From positions 1 through 58,996 of the forward strand of contig JABVXU010000349.1 in NCBI GenBank assembly GCA_013365365.1: a stretch of DNA of 58,996 bases, written 5' to 3'. This stretch comes from Cruorifilaria tuberocauda (Eukaryota; Nematoda; Chromadorea; Rhabditida; Onchocercidae). The notes below the pieces were generated by a model. The model ran no database searches, was not told where the DNA came from, and was given only the letters and a program-made list of their open reading frames with translations. This document shows positions 48,701-58,996 of this stretch, piece after piece. The translations under genes were made by a program, and so were the position numbers. How positions within the stretch are numbered: the stretch's first letter is position 1; the number at the start of each line of letters is the position of its first letter.

Positions 48701-50742
48701 TTTCCTCATTCTTTGATTAATTTATTTTATGAAAAGGCAGTTTCATGCACACATAACAGTGACAATGAATTGACTGACTGGTTTCATCCGGCAGAAATGG
48801 ATAATAAAGTTAATAGCCTTTTCAGATTTCCTTTCCAGATCACCGCTTCCTATTTCTCAAACAAATCAGGTGGCACCAACTTTATAGTGGTCGTCAGCAG
48901 GCTACTCATCCAAAAGGTAATACGTCTGAAACATTTGCTTGCAGCACTTCCAAGAGTCAACGACAATAATCTCACGTGAAACCGTCTAAAAGTCGTATCT
49001 TCTGGATTTCGTTGATAATCTGATCAAAAATTTCTATCAAAATGCTGAAGTTAACGTGCGTCAAATGATTTACAAGATTCATTTTCTCAGAATCTAAGTG
49101 CCATTTGGCCTTGATTGGTGTTTCACTCAATCTTCCAAATGAATTCTAGAAGTTTGAGCAGAATCTCTTCCATACGATCTCTCCTATCTATCATCTCTTC
49201 ACGTTTCCTCGTACTTCCGTCATCCTCTCCAATCCCTCTCGTTCGTTCATTGTTTTTGCAGTGTGATATCTACGTTTCGCATTGTCAACCCTACTTCGTC
49301 TGTACTTGGCCCGCAATGTATTTTGGTTAATTATTAAGTCCAATGTTTCTGTGGCCTAGAGTTCAAACCTAGAAACTAGATGAGAAGTAAGGAGTCAGTG
49401 GAAGGAGTTTGCATGGAAGTTGACGTGGGCAACACTCACTCCCACTTCGCTCTCTCTGCGATTTTCAAATTCTCTCATTTCAATCTCATCTTTCCACATT
49501 TCTCGACAATGTCCGATCGATCGCAACTCTTAATGCATGTATACAGAAGCGCCCCGGAGTGATGCAAATGAAAACTGCGATGAGAATGTCATACGGAATG
49601 ATTCATCAAATATGTTTCTCCTTGTACCTATCCTTTCTCCCTTAAATAATTTATTTGCTTTCAGAAACTGAATTTTAACAAAATCTTGGGCGAATAAGCA
49701 AAGGTTACTTCTGAGTGTTTGCAGGGAGAGGGAAGTTGAAGTCGCTAATTGTATTTATGAAATTGAAGCGTTTCAGTTCAACAGAAAGAGAAGTAGTAAA
49801 CATGCTACTGATTTTATGTTGTTTATTGATTACTGATACAATCAGCCAGCCAAAAGATATGACTGATAGAAATCGAAATTACGGTCGAAATCTCTTCCGA
49901 CCACAATTTATCTCGTTTTGTCCCGCAGTTCAGCTACAAAATAAGGAACTAAGATGTGTGAAATGATCTTTTTAATTTCAAGGAATCAAGTTGGCATGTA
50001 AAATTTTGGTAAGTACCTAATTAGGCCCAAACAAATTCGTTCTCGAATGGGGAATGAGGATGATGCATTTTGGCTATTCAAATCGGTCGAATGTAATTGA
50101 ATACGAAAACTTAATGTGGTCGTAGCATTTCATAAGCTGATGACAATGTCATTAACAAGTCGTTATCAATATAAAAGTTGATATTGAAACTGTGAAAAAC
50201 CTAGCCGTCATCTGAATGCATTTGCAAACAAAATTCAATTGAATAATAAATAATAAGTATTTAATGTTCATTTTTGAGGTTCGGATATAAACAGCACATT
50301 CTGATAAATGCTCACTGGTAGATGAACGAAAAACAATTCCTATATTCAAATCTTCATTTTTCAAATGCAACTTCAAGTATCATGAGGAAGGGAAGGAAAT
50401 AAACTTGTAAGTAAGCCAATGACTCTATCATAATGTCACATAACTTTCAACATTTAGCAGCAACCTTAATTCTTTGTTAGGACTGGTCTCTTTTCCTGTC
50501 ATGAATAGAGCATCTTCGAGAATTTCCTATTACACCGTAGAGTCGTTCCATTTATTTCAAGTTAAAGATGAATGCTGATATGAAAAATCCGTGGAATGGC
50601 GTCCACACTACTAACAACTTCACAGACCGATAACGAACGTCAATTTACGTCATTTCCGTTTCCGTGATACATCAGTGCAAGTAGAACTAAATTGAAAATA
50701 ATTCAGAAAATGAGTAAATATCAGTCATAACCAATTAATCGT
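45798..50742. other. 4.9-kb intergenic region between the NSP-type adaptor and NPC1
   Basis: I found no exon with domain-like sequence and phase-matched splice sites on either strand. The part nearest 45.8 kb should hold the NPC1 promoter and the part nearest 50.7 kb the adaptor's 3' UTR. The longest open frame, 48647-48979 plus, shows no motif. Around 47.6-48.1 kb the DNA is locally richer in GC, with several TTATC/GATAA and CACCTG words that could be transcription factor sites; this is speculative. Confidence 0.55.
50551..50556 (-). terminator. Candidate AATAAA poly(A) signal of the NSP-type adaptor gene
   Basis: The minus strand reads AATAAA about 190 bases past the adaptor stop codon at 50743-50745. 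It is the closest match found. Weak, single-motif evidence. Confidence 0.4.
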
Positions 50743-52879
50743 TCAGATTAATTTGCAGTGTTCCTTTAACGCATAGGCCATTGCAGCTAAGTGGTCATAT
50801 CGTTTCTTGGTATCTATCGAAAAGGCTTTCGATCCAAACAATAGTTTTAGACTAAATTCTGTACTTAGGAAGTTATCACTATGGGCAATCTTATGATTGC
50901 ATGGATTCGAACTATTTGTATCAAGCTGTACAGCCTTTTTGATCCAAAGTCGACCTTCCTGAAGCCATTTCCACAGATTATCTGAAACGTTTCTGTCAAA
51001 TTTGTAAGCACTAACTGATTTTAAAATTTCTGAATTACTGTTTTACGCACTTATATGCAAAGTTAGGAACTCTATAGGAAGTTGTTAGAATGGCAGTATG
51101 TCTCGTTAAAATATTTCAACAAATTCGTTTATTTCATGGAATTCCCGCGTTATCCGAAACGTAGCCGTCTGAGTGAAACGATGTATGCTGAATCTCAAAA
51201 ACCTCAGAAAAACTTGCCTACTTCTGTTGCCCAGACTGTGTCATTTCCTGTGTCATCGAAGGGAGAATGACCACTCGAGAGAATGTTAAGGAGTGGTTGC
51301 ATAAATGGTATATTGATTTCTGGACAATTAAGTGGTAATGGCTCACACCGATACAATTTCCGCCTTATTGATTCAAGCTTCTGCTGTAATGACTGCGAAT
51401 ACTCATCGACAGGAATAGATTCTACCTGTAGCATATATTGGTTAACTTTCATTACTGTTGAAAAAAATCAATGAAGTAAACCTAAGCCAAAAGGAATAAA
51501 TAATTTAAGGATAACTGTGCTCGTTAACCTGAATCGTTTCGGAAGACAACGGGAAATCCCGAACTGCTCTTCAGAAATTCCGGAGTAGAGGAGTAGAGAA
51601 TTTGCCTTTGATGGGGGTGGTTTGCAATGCTTTTGGAAGAAATAGCTCCGAGAAATGTGAGCTCTGTGGAACATTGAATGTTCTTAATAATATCGGCTTT
51701 TCGGTCATTTCAAGATAGCTAACCCGTAGTGTGAAGAAGAACTATCACTTTCTATGTGTTTTCAAGAAAACAATTTGTGATAAGAAATTTCGCTTTCTGT
51801 TTTCGACCGGCAAATATATCATTTTCCAATGATGGAACCTTTTTCGGTTTTATTCTTTCGTCTTGAATATTAAACGGGATGGATAGGAACTTTGATCAGA
51901 ATAAAATGACACAGCGTCGGGAGCTAATGGATTAATGAATTTGAAATTCAACTTTGGTTCGCTTACAAAAACTTACAAAATGAGAACGCAAAGCGTCGAG
52001 AAGCGTAAGGAAGGAAAATGCATTACCATATTGATAAAATAATGCATGAGCAATACGTATCCAAGCATTATATATGGCGCAACGTTGAGCACTTTGCGTC
52101 TGATGCAATATTGACAAAATGCACAAATAATGCAACGAATAGTTTCTGCAACTAGTGAAGATTTTTGAGAGAACAGACCGTAGAAAATTTATTCTTGATT
52201 TGGGAATTGCAGGAAATCCCTAGAATATCATTATCCTAACGTCAATGATAACGTAATCGTAATAAGCGCGATGGTTCATTGCAGGTCTTTGGGCTCATAG
52301 CATTATTATTATATAAGAATAAAGGACGTAGTGATAACGAGACCAAAAAACGAGCGGCATAAAGATGTGAGCAGTCAGATTCCATTAGGTCGCTTCCCTG
52401 ATATTAAAATATTCAAATCATGCAACCTTTCCAGGAGATCATTTCTCACATTCTGTCCCTGCGGCAATAAAATAAGTGATAAGCCATTTAATCGTTTGAA
52501 TTTTGTTGCGTCCTTCAAACAAGACAAAGCGATAACTATTGAGATTACTTGCGTAAACACAATTTATTAGAATCTCGCCGTAAGAAGGAAAGTTTGGGAA
52601 AAGAGATGGGAAGCAATCTGCAAGTCGAGAGATGACACTACCGGCAAATGACTTACAGTTCTGGAAATTTCACTTTTCTAGCAACTGGGTAAGGGATGCT
52701 AAATTTTCGTAATAAATAGTTCCCAAAAAATTTCGGCAAAACTTAGTAATCAACATTTGCAAGTTTCTTCACTTACTTTCAGCGGTACCTGCAAGTTTCG
52801 TTCAAGCTTCAGTAACCGATAATCCTCAGCGGTTATCAACTGAGCGCAACTTCCCGGTTCCTTTGTCAACAGCATCTCT
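50743..52879 (-). other. Cdc25/RasGEF-like C-terminal domain of the adaptor
   Basis: Pieces in order: EMLLTKEPGSCAQLIT, then GLSLILLPQGQNVRNDLLER (matching the NSP family stretch of a short strand followed by a charged helix), AQRCAIYNAWIRIAHALFYQYGNAF with FLTLLDAL (the RasGEF-type W-x-x-I-A and N-x-F-S helices), EINIPFMQPLLN, and a last exon reading FSLKLLFGS and KKRYDHLAAMAYAL before TGA. This fits the closed Cdc25-like fold of NSP proteins rather than an active exchange factor (family inference). Confidence 0.8.
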
Positions 52880-55675
52880 CTAAAACAAGGCTACAACTAG
52901 CTCTTAATGAAAAGTCCAACTTCATAATTACTTTGTGATTTTGAAAATCGAGAACCCAAGCTGCTGAAATAAAGGATAGTGTGAGGTTATCACCTGGATG
53001 GTATCGAAAAGTACTAAAATCTATGAGGTCCGGTTGTCACAGCTATTAGAAGAATGTTCTGTTCCGTGTGTTGGTAACAGTAGCAGCAATATTGAACGTA
53101 ATGGTACTGTACAGAGATGGTGGGATCGACGGTAGCGAGGAAAGGCAATTATCACTGATTGAGAGAGAGGAGGAAAAATACGCTGAAATAGCTTACTTGA
53201 ACTTTTCTAATAACTGCTCTGTTTCCGCCTTAATGTTGGGTTCAACAGACGGTAAGCAACAGCTATGCAAATTGATGACAGTACTTGCGCAGATGGCGGT
53301 GTGCGCTTTTGGCTGATCGTAATCAGAATGGTCCGCTACACAACCGCTGTCTCGAACTGGAAATGATGATTTTCGTCTCGGGAGTTCTGGAAATGAGTCA
53401 CTTCGTTGCATACGCCAGTGCAGTTTGCTGACGTCAAGACAAGATGAAGATGCGGCCGACGGTAACGTGCCGTGTGAGGTTATCAGGTCGCTACGCATCG
53501 AATTTAATGGGGTCAATGATAATTTGTGATTCTGCAGGCTTGACGTCAATGCATTTGGAACTTTATCCCTTCTGGTGGCTAAAGTCTCTTCTGGAATAAC
53601 CAACGCTTCAGCCGTTATCTCTTCCATGGCATCATAATCTATTTCAGAGTACTGAAATTCGGAAAGACTGTTTACGGAAGAATGTGGGAAGTGAAATTTA
53701 GGAATTCCTTAGCTATTTCTATTTAAAATTTTACTTCAAAATGCAGAAGACTTTTTCTGTTGAAAAATGCCATTTTAGGAGAGTTCACCTCATCCTGATC
53801 TTCCTCGACAGGTGAATGAATTGGTTCTGGCAAGGGACGACTAAGTAAATCCGACAATGGAAGATGCGGTTTCTTGCAAGATGCTACCGTGGAACCAGCT
53901 GACAGCAGTTGAGCTGCTTTTAACTGTGACTGCTTTCGTGTCTCATTCAACAGAACCTTCTGTGTCAACGATCGCTCTTGCCCTAAAATACTTTCTCAAG
54001 CCTTTCAATTGCTTATTTTAAACTTCCAAAAAGAAATATTTGTACGTTCTGAGGATCGTACCAGAGTGATATTTGGGAGAGTTGGCAGCTATGGATCACA
54101 TATACCGCTCACTTCCCGTACCCAAAATTGGCTTGGAAATTAAACACGACGATCTGCCAATATATTAAGGAGGCAAAATTTTACCAGATTTAAACACTTT
54201 TGATCGGAGGATTTTCATATAATTTTGATCAATTTCAAGTTGTGGCTCAAAATTGCGGGTCACGAATGTTGTATTTGGTACAGGATTCTTTATAATACAA
54301 CCACTATTACGAGTGATTGGTTTGTTGTGTGCTTGATAAAAAGTTATCAGATCAGGCACGTTTTCGAACTGCTCTTCTTCGAACTGCAAGTCAATTGTAA
54401 CTATTAACTGTGAAATTGTATTCTTCCATGACTTTAGGGGTCACATCTTATTTCTACGGTACTGACGTGTATCTGAAGTATTGATCACTGGTTTGTAGTG
54501 GTTTATGAACTTGTAAACCTCATTTCCAGCAGTCATTGTTGTGAAATTAATTCAAACTTTAATAGGAAATATAATTGAGAAAAAGTTTCCATGTGATGGT
54601 TTCAGGAAATTTCATTTAGTAACTTTTCATCTTTCGAGGAAATTAAGTTTAACGTCAATAACATTAGCCAGTCAGTTTTTCAGTGTAAATCGTTTCCTGA
54701 AGCATTTAATGGTCAAATGACCTAAAAAGAATTTGAAGAAAGATTAGTGAATTATTGTTTTTCATAAATAACACACATAACATTATTTCAGGTATCACTG
54801 AGCAGATTTTTATGTGCATCATAACTAATACTAGTGAAACTTAAATTCAATGGTACCTTGGAATTCTCCCAACACTTCCTCTACGTCCTCACAGTGTAGA
54901 AATGATTTTACTCTTATATAAATATCATCTTTGGGCGATTTATAGAATTATGCTCTATTTTGCTCCCATACAATGGATGAAACGCATCGGAAAATCAATT
55001 AAAATTTCCCAGAAATTTATACAAACCTGAAAAAAAAATCCGCTTGAACTGAAAGGTGATGCGTCTTTGTTAATTTGAAAATGTACGGCATGTCCATTCC
55101 AAAATACTGTCAATACAAAATCACCTTTGAATGAAATGCTGTCACGAACCTACAATGAAAAGGAATAAAATTATAAAACTTTACATCAGAATTTCAATAA
55201 TAATTCTTAGGAATTCCTTGAATTTGAATTATGGTTCAACGATCCCAGTAGTTCGGCATAATCCTAAATGCCTTTCCTATTCCTTTATCATTATATTTAA
55301 GAATTGAATTTCAAGAATCAATGTTCAAATAGTGCGAACTGTTCACTTCTCCGAGAAAAAGGAAAATTCTGATAAAGAATTTCAATTATATATATTTTTG
55401 AACACTTCGAATACTTTCTTTGTCCCTCTTAAAAATACGATATCTGCATCCAAAATCAATGCTTATCACTGTTAGTGGCTATGGAGGACAATAATACAAA
55501 ACTACCTGTATACTAATTATAATTTTATTGACAAATCACTTCTAAAGCTCACCAAGAAATCTCCTTCAGATCGGACAAGACACTCGGATCGCAATCTTGT
55601 CAGCAACCCGTGATACCAAGATTCCACTCGTAAAACAGCATCTTGTGAGGGACGCGGTATATCGTAAGTTGGCAT
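50743..55675 (-). CDS. NSP/BCAR3-family adaptor: SH2 plus RasGEF-like domain
   Basis: Predicted cytoplasmic scaffold of the novel SH2-containing protein (NSP: BCAR3, SH2D3A, SH2D3C) family. In mammals the C-terminal Cdc25-like domain binds Cas-family proteins and is thought to lack exchange activity. Exons: 55553-55675, 55027-55149, 54185-54383, 53789-53982, 53197-53651, 52777-52879, 52427-52512, 51977-52145 (or ending 51967), about 51210-51440, and about 50743-50981. Phases agree from the start to 51977. The start is the ATG of MPTYDIPRPSQ, since an in-frame stop lies two codons upstream, after an acceptor-like TCGCAG that could be a trans-splice site. SH2 is residues 19 to about 120; the RasGEF-like part begins at about residue 365. 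The last two joins are not resolved. Family assignment rests on the SH2 motifs and the C-terminal pattern. Confidence 0.85.
54185..55675 (-). other. SH2 domain exons of the NSP-type adaptor
   Basis: Three exons encode a full SH2 domain at the N-terminus: WYHGLL, then GDFLVRDS (the phosphotyrosine-binding FLVR motif, with the intron falling just after FL), FVLTVFWNGHAVHFQI, and FEEEQFENVPDLITFYQAHNKPI followed by NSGCIIKNPV. The FLVRDS arginine is present, so phosphotyrosine binding should be intact. The tail of this domain, with PI-x-RNSG, is the pattern of the BCAR3 group. Confidence 0.92.
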
Positions 55676-58600
55676 GACTTAAAGCGAGTCACCTGCGAAT
55701 TTAAAGAAGTTGTAATGAAGGTATTGCAAGAGTGACTTGGCATTTATTTGGTGGAAACGAGGCTTCAGAATCTGATTCAGAACCCGAGAAAGAGGACATT
55801 GATAAGTCCACTCAATATGAAAGATGCGGAGAAATGGAAATGTACTTTTTCGATTTTGAATTTTACCGGTTTTACGGGTGCTGTCAAGTTAATAAGAGTG
55901 AGAGATTCATAAGTAAGCAATATGACGCAAAGAGACGGAAGACGTAGATACGAATAAACATGGGTTTCCCCCTCGAAAAGTCACTTTTGGTTACGCCTTT
56001 TGTTTACTAAAATGCAACCGATGAAAAGAAGAAAAGGTTCCTATTATCAGTTAGATGGTGACGTTTTACCACCATTCAATGATGTCGCAACGAATCGTCC
56101 CTTTAGGGGTTGGCGTGCGGATATTCTTAGAAATAGAGCAGTGTATTCATCGGAAATTCACAGATATTGACGATTTTGATCAGCGAAACATAAGAGATCA
56201 GATTTTGATACCTTCAATATGGTCTTACCAATACTAGAAATCTTGATTTTTATTGAATGCTCTAAATGAGTTTAAATTACAGTAAGATACTATTAAGATA
56301 TGTTAAACCGAAAATATACTTCAATAGAATTCATCAATTCTCATTTCAGATTTTCCATTCCGTACTGAGTATCCCGATCTGGTCAAACAGTTAGTTCCAT
56401 GAGATTTGAGTTTGTTTCCGTTTCTAATCAAGCATAGTATTTGATTATATAAATTGAATGATTTTACGAATACAATAAAGTGGCAACTTTAAATCGTTAT
56501 TCAAACAAACTTTACTGCAGGATTTATGAAAAAAAAGGATAACTCGAATATATCACAAAATCTTGTGATGCTCTAGAAATCGCATCTCTTCGATCATGAC
56601 AGAACTACTTAGACAAAAAAGAGTCACATGATGCTTGCGGCTTTTACAAAAACTTCAATCGAAGGTAAACTGTGATGAATTTTAGCTGTGGATTGACAAC
56701 AGTTCTGTGCAAACTTCCAGCAGATTGAATGCAAGCGATAACAGCTTGATCATAAACGTGAACCATTCCAGGACGCAGTCCTCCAGGATACAACCTTTAG
56801 TTGTAATGGATGAATGGAAGCTTTCAGCCAGAAAATCACTTACTAAGCTAACCAGAGTTTTCCCGCGGAAGGAAACGCTTACTGCTTTTGAGGAATTTTT
56901 TCCTTGCTGAGCTTCAACGATTTGGGACAACAGTGATGAAATTAGTTTCGAAGCAAAGAACTTTTCATTAGAAGACACATAGCTCGACCGTCCTTGACTT
57001 CTCTTTTTGTCAACTAATTCTTTGTGAGAAGTAAATCCCTCATATATTATAAGCTAATTGTGAATAAAAGCTGATAGTTGAAAAGACGACAGTAACATAG
57101 TTATCCTTCATCACAATTACAAAAATATAACCGTCGGTTCTCAGGCCTATCATTTCAGGCAGATGTTGCCAGTGATCACTGTTATAGTCTCTGTCTCTTC
57201 GAATATAACGATGAATCTCTAAATAAAGTAAATCAAAGGTAAAATAGATGTTACATCAATTATCGATTAAGTGTGATATTCACCAGTTCACCTGTTAAAA
57301 ACAAAAACTCCTCTTAGATATACTCACATAGACGCTGGAAAGACCCTTGCAACAGAAAATGAAACTTATTCCCAAAGAGTTGTTCATACTGAAATTCAGC
57401 TAAGAAATTAACTTCAAATTCAAAGGGTGATGAAAGAGAAGGTTTACAATGATAACTGAAAGGGAGAGATTCGCTTCAGTTCTGAGAGGAAAGAAGAAAA
57501 GGTTGATGACACGAGAGAATTAGCGCCTGATAGCATTAAATGAAGGACGAAGAAACCCTAACATGCTTCTCTACTGCAAACGCCATCTTTCCATGATAGA
57601 AATATCACACTCAACTTTTGTTCCATGAACTAGGAGGGTGAGTGATGTGACGAGTAGGCTCAAGTGAAGCCTGAACTGAGCCACCACCTCTCGGTTTTTA
57701 TACGGTGAAGTCTAAAACGTGTACAATGTGAAGCATTGTACATTTTTTCTGTCATAACAAAATTGAAAATATCTTCCTCTACACTCTTTCAGCTTCACAC
57801 TTGTGCAGTCTGCTAATTTTAGTTTGCGTGATGCTTGAAGTGCTTGTCGCGCAGCGTCGCGTATACGTTAGACAGAGTGCTTCACCTTACCACGTCAAGA
57901 TTAAACTCAATACTTCATATATTACTGCGACCAGTATTTAACTCAGTTTATCCCGCCTTCTTTATTTTCATTTGTTTGCAAGATAACTTCGCACAGTCAT
58001 TTGAAAAGGCTACATCAATCAGTAACTTCTAGGGTGATGAGAAAAAGCATAGGACAAAAAGTGTGTTTACAACTATTTGCTTAAAATAATCATGAAATGA
58101 AAAGTTGAAAAATGGCGATGGTGAAAAGAGCATGTGGGGGAGGGATAAGAAAAGATGGAGAGATGCGATGTGGCGGAGAGAGAACTGATAGCTGCGAGGA
58201 ATGAAGGATGCCAGCTAACAGAGTCGATGATAGCTAACATTCTGAAAGGAGGGAATCAACACGACTAGCAGTGCCCCCTCTGCACAGCTCTGTCCTCTGA
58301 GGTGAGGACGAGCGGGGCTCGAGAGGTACCAACAGCAACGAGTAGGTCGTACCTCACGTCCACCCACGTACCTCACTTGTTTACTGCCAAATTCCATTCA
58401 GCGAGTGTCGAAATCACTGATTTACTTCACACGGCTATTTCCGTACTTCACCACTACTTTCTTACACTTCCCACGCACCACGTGATTAACGCGACATGCT
58501 CGCATCACGTATCGCTTGCTCCATCTTCCTACCTCGCCTCGTCCTTTGCATATTTCAAAAATGGGTTGCCTCTTTTCCATCTGCCCATAAGCTGCCCGCA

Positions 58601-58996
58601 GTAATCCTTGCTGTTTCACGATGAATTCAAAACCCCTCAGTTAATGCTCAATACTCCTCCTGGTTCACGTAATGTTATGAATCTGAGAGCCAGCCCTTGA
58701 CGAGAATGAGCCGATTCATCGTTTTTGTTAACAGAAAGTTCGAACCCTACCTAACTAACAGTCACTGTTTGAAAGAAGACAAAAGTTGCAGCAACAGTCA
58801 TCTCAACCTCTCCAATAATCGACTGACTTCTTCACTTCAACTGGGACAGCTTGTAAACCGTTTTTCTACAAATAAACTTTTCTCAACAACGATTTCTTTC
58901 TAAGACAAATACGTTTCAGTAAGACTTACTGTACCCCACCAATGCATGCTTCATTCGTAGTTTGGAAAGAAAGAAGAGATGGAGGTAGCAGACATA
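55676..58996. other. Region upstream of the NSP-type adaptor, no gene supported
   Basis: No exon series or recognisable domain was found on either strand. The adaptor promoter should lie in the first part. The longest frames (56682-56978 minus and 58302-58604 plus) have no motif and no convincing splice context. A somewhat GC-richer patch lies near 58.1-58.4 kb. A neighbouring gene may begin or end beyond the window edge. Confidence 0.55.

Noticed and set aside
48647..48979. 110-codon plus-strand open frame in the large intergenic region
   Set aside because: No motif, no signal peptide, no splice partners; expected by chance in AT-rich DNA of this length.
49355..49380. GTTCAAACC resembling a tRNA B box
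   Set aside because: No A box at the right distance and no cloverleaf could be drawn.
52929..52968. Possible small exon in the adaptor gene after a TTTATTTCAG acceptor
   Set aside because: Its end phase does not fit the next exon, while skipping it gives a clean in-phase join.
56682..56978. 98-codon minus-strand open frame upstream of the adaptor
   Set aside because: Hydrophobic-rich but without any recognisable domain or splice context; not linked in phase to the adaptor start.

Overview
The window looks like nuclear DNA from a nematode. The genes are split by many short introns, acceptors are mostly TTTCAG or TTTTAG, the DNA is AT-rich, and all four gene products are metazoan. I cannot name the species. 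I see no bacterial, viral or transposon genes, no rRNA or tRNA, and no CRISPR array.

Layout. (1) 1-2881: non-coding, with a strong ATG/GTG trinucleotide microsatellite near its end. (2) 2882-16451, plus strand: a secreted ADAMTS metalloprotease with signal peptide, prodomain, zinc catalytic domain, disintegrin-like and Cys-rich modules, and a long array of thrombospondin type 1 (TSP1) repeats. (3) 17135-34181, minus strand: a complete unconventional myosin VII (C. elegans HUM-6 / human MYO7A type). It was rebuilt exon by exon into one open frame of about 2,054 residues (motor, IQ neck, MyTH4-FERM, SH3, MyTH4-FERM). (4) 35800-45797, minus strand: a complete Niemann-Pick C1 homologue of about 1,324 residues. 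(5) 45798-50742: non-coding. (6) 50743-55675, minus strand: an NSP/BCAR3-type adaptor with an N-terminal SH2 domain and a C-terminal Cdc25/RasGEF-like domain. (7) 55676-58996: no supported gene.

The four genes do not form an operon or pathway. The ADAMTS and myosin genes converge tail to tail across 683 bp. The three minus-strand genes share a direction but are 1.6 kb and 4.9 kb apart. Their roles differ: extracellular matrix proteolysis, actin-based transport and membrane anchoring, late-endosomal sterol transport, and Cas-family adhesion signalling.

The main loose ends are a stop-free stretch inside ADAMTS intron 2 that could be a cassette or nested exon, a myosin acceptor reading CCG instead of CAG, a stop-free intron inside the first MyTH4 domain, and a TSP1 repeat with only half visible. 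I found nothing I would call a new biological system. Exon boundaries were set by reading splice sites and phases by eye; transcript data would settle the uncertain ones.
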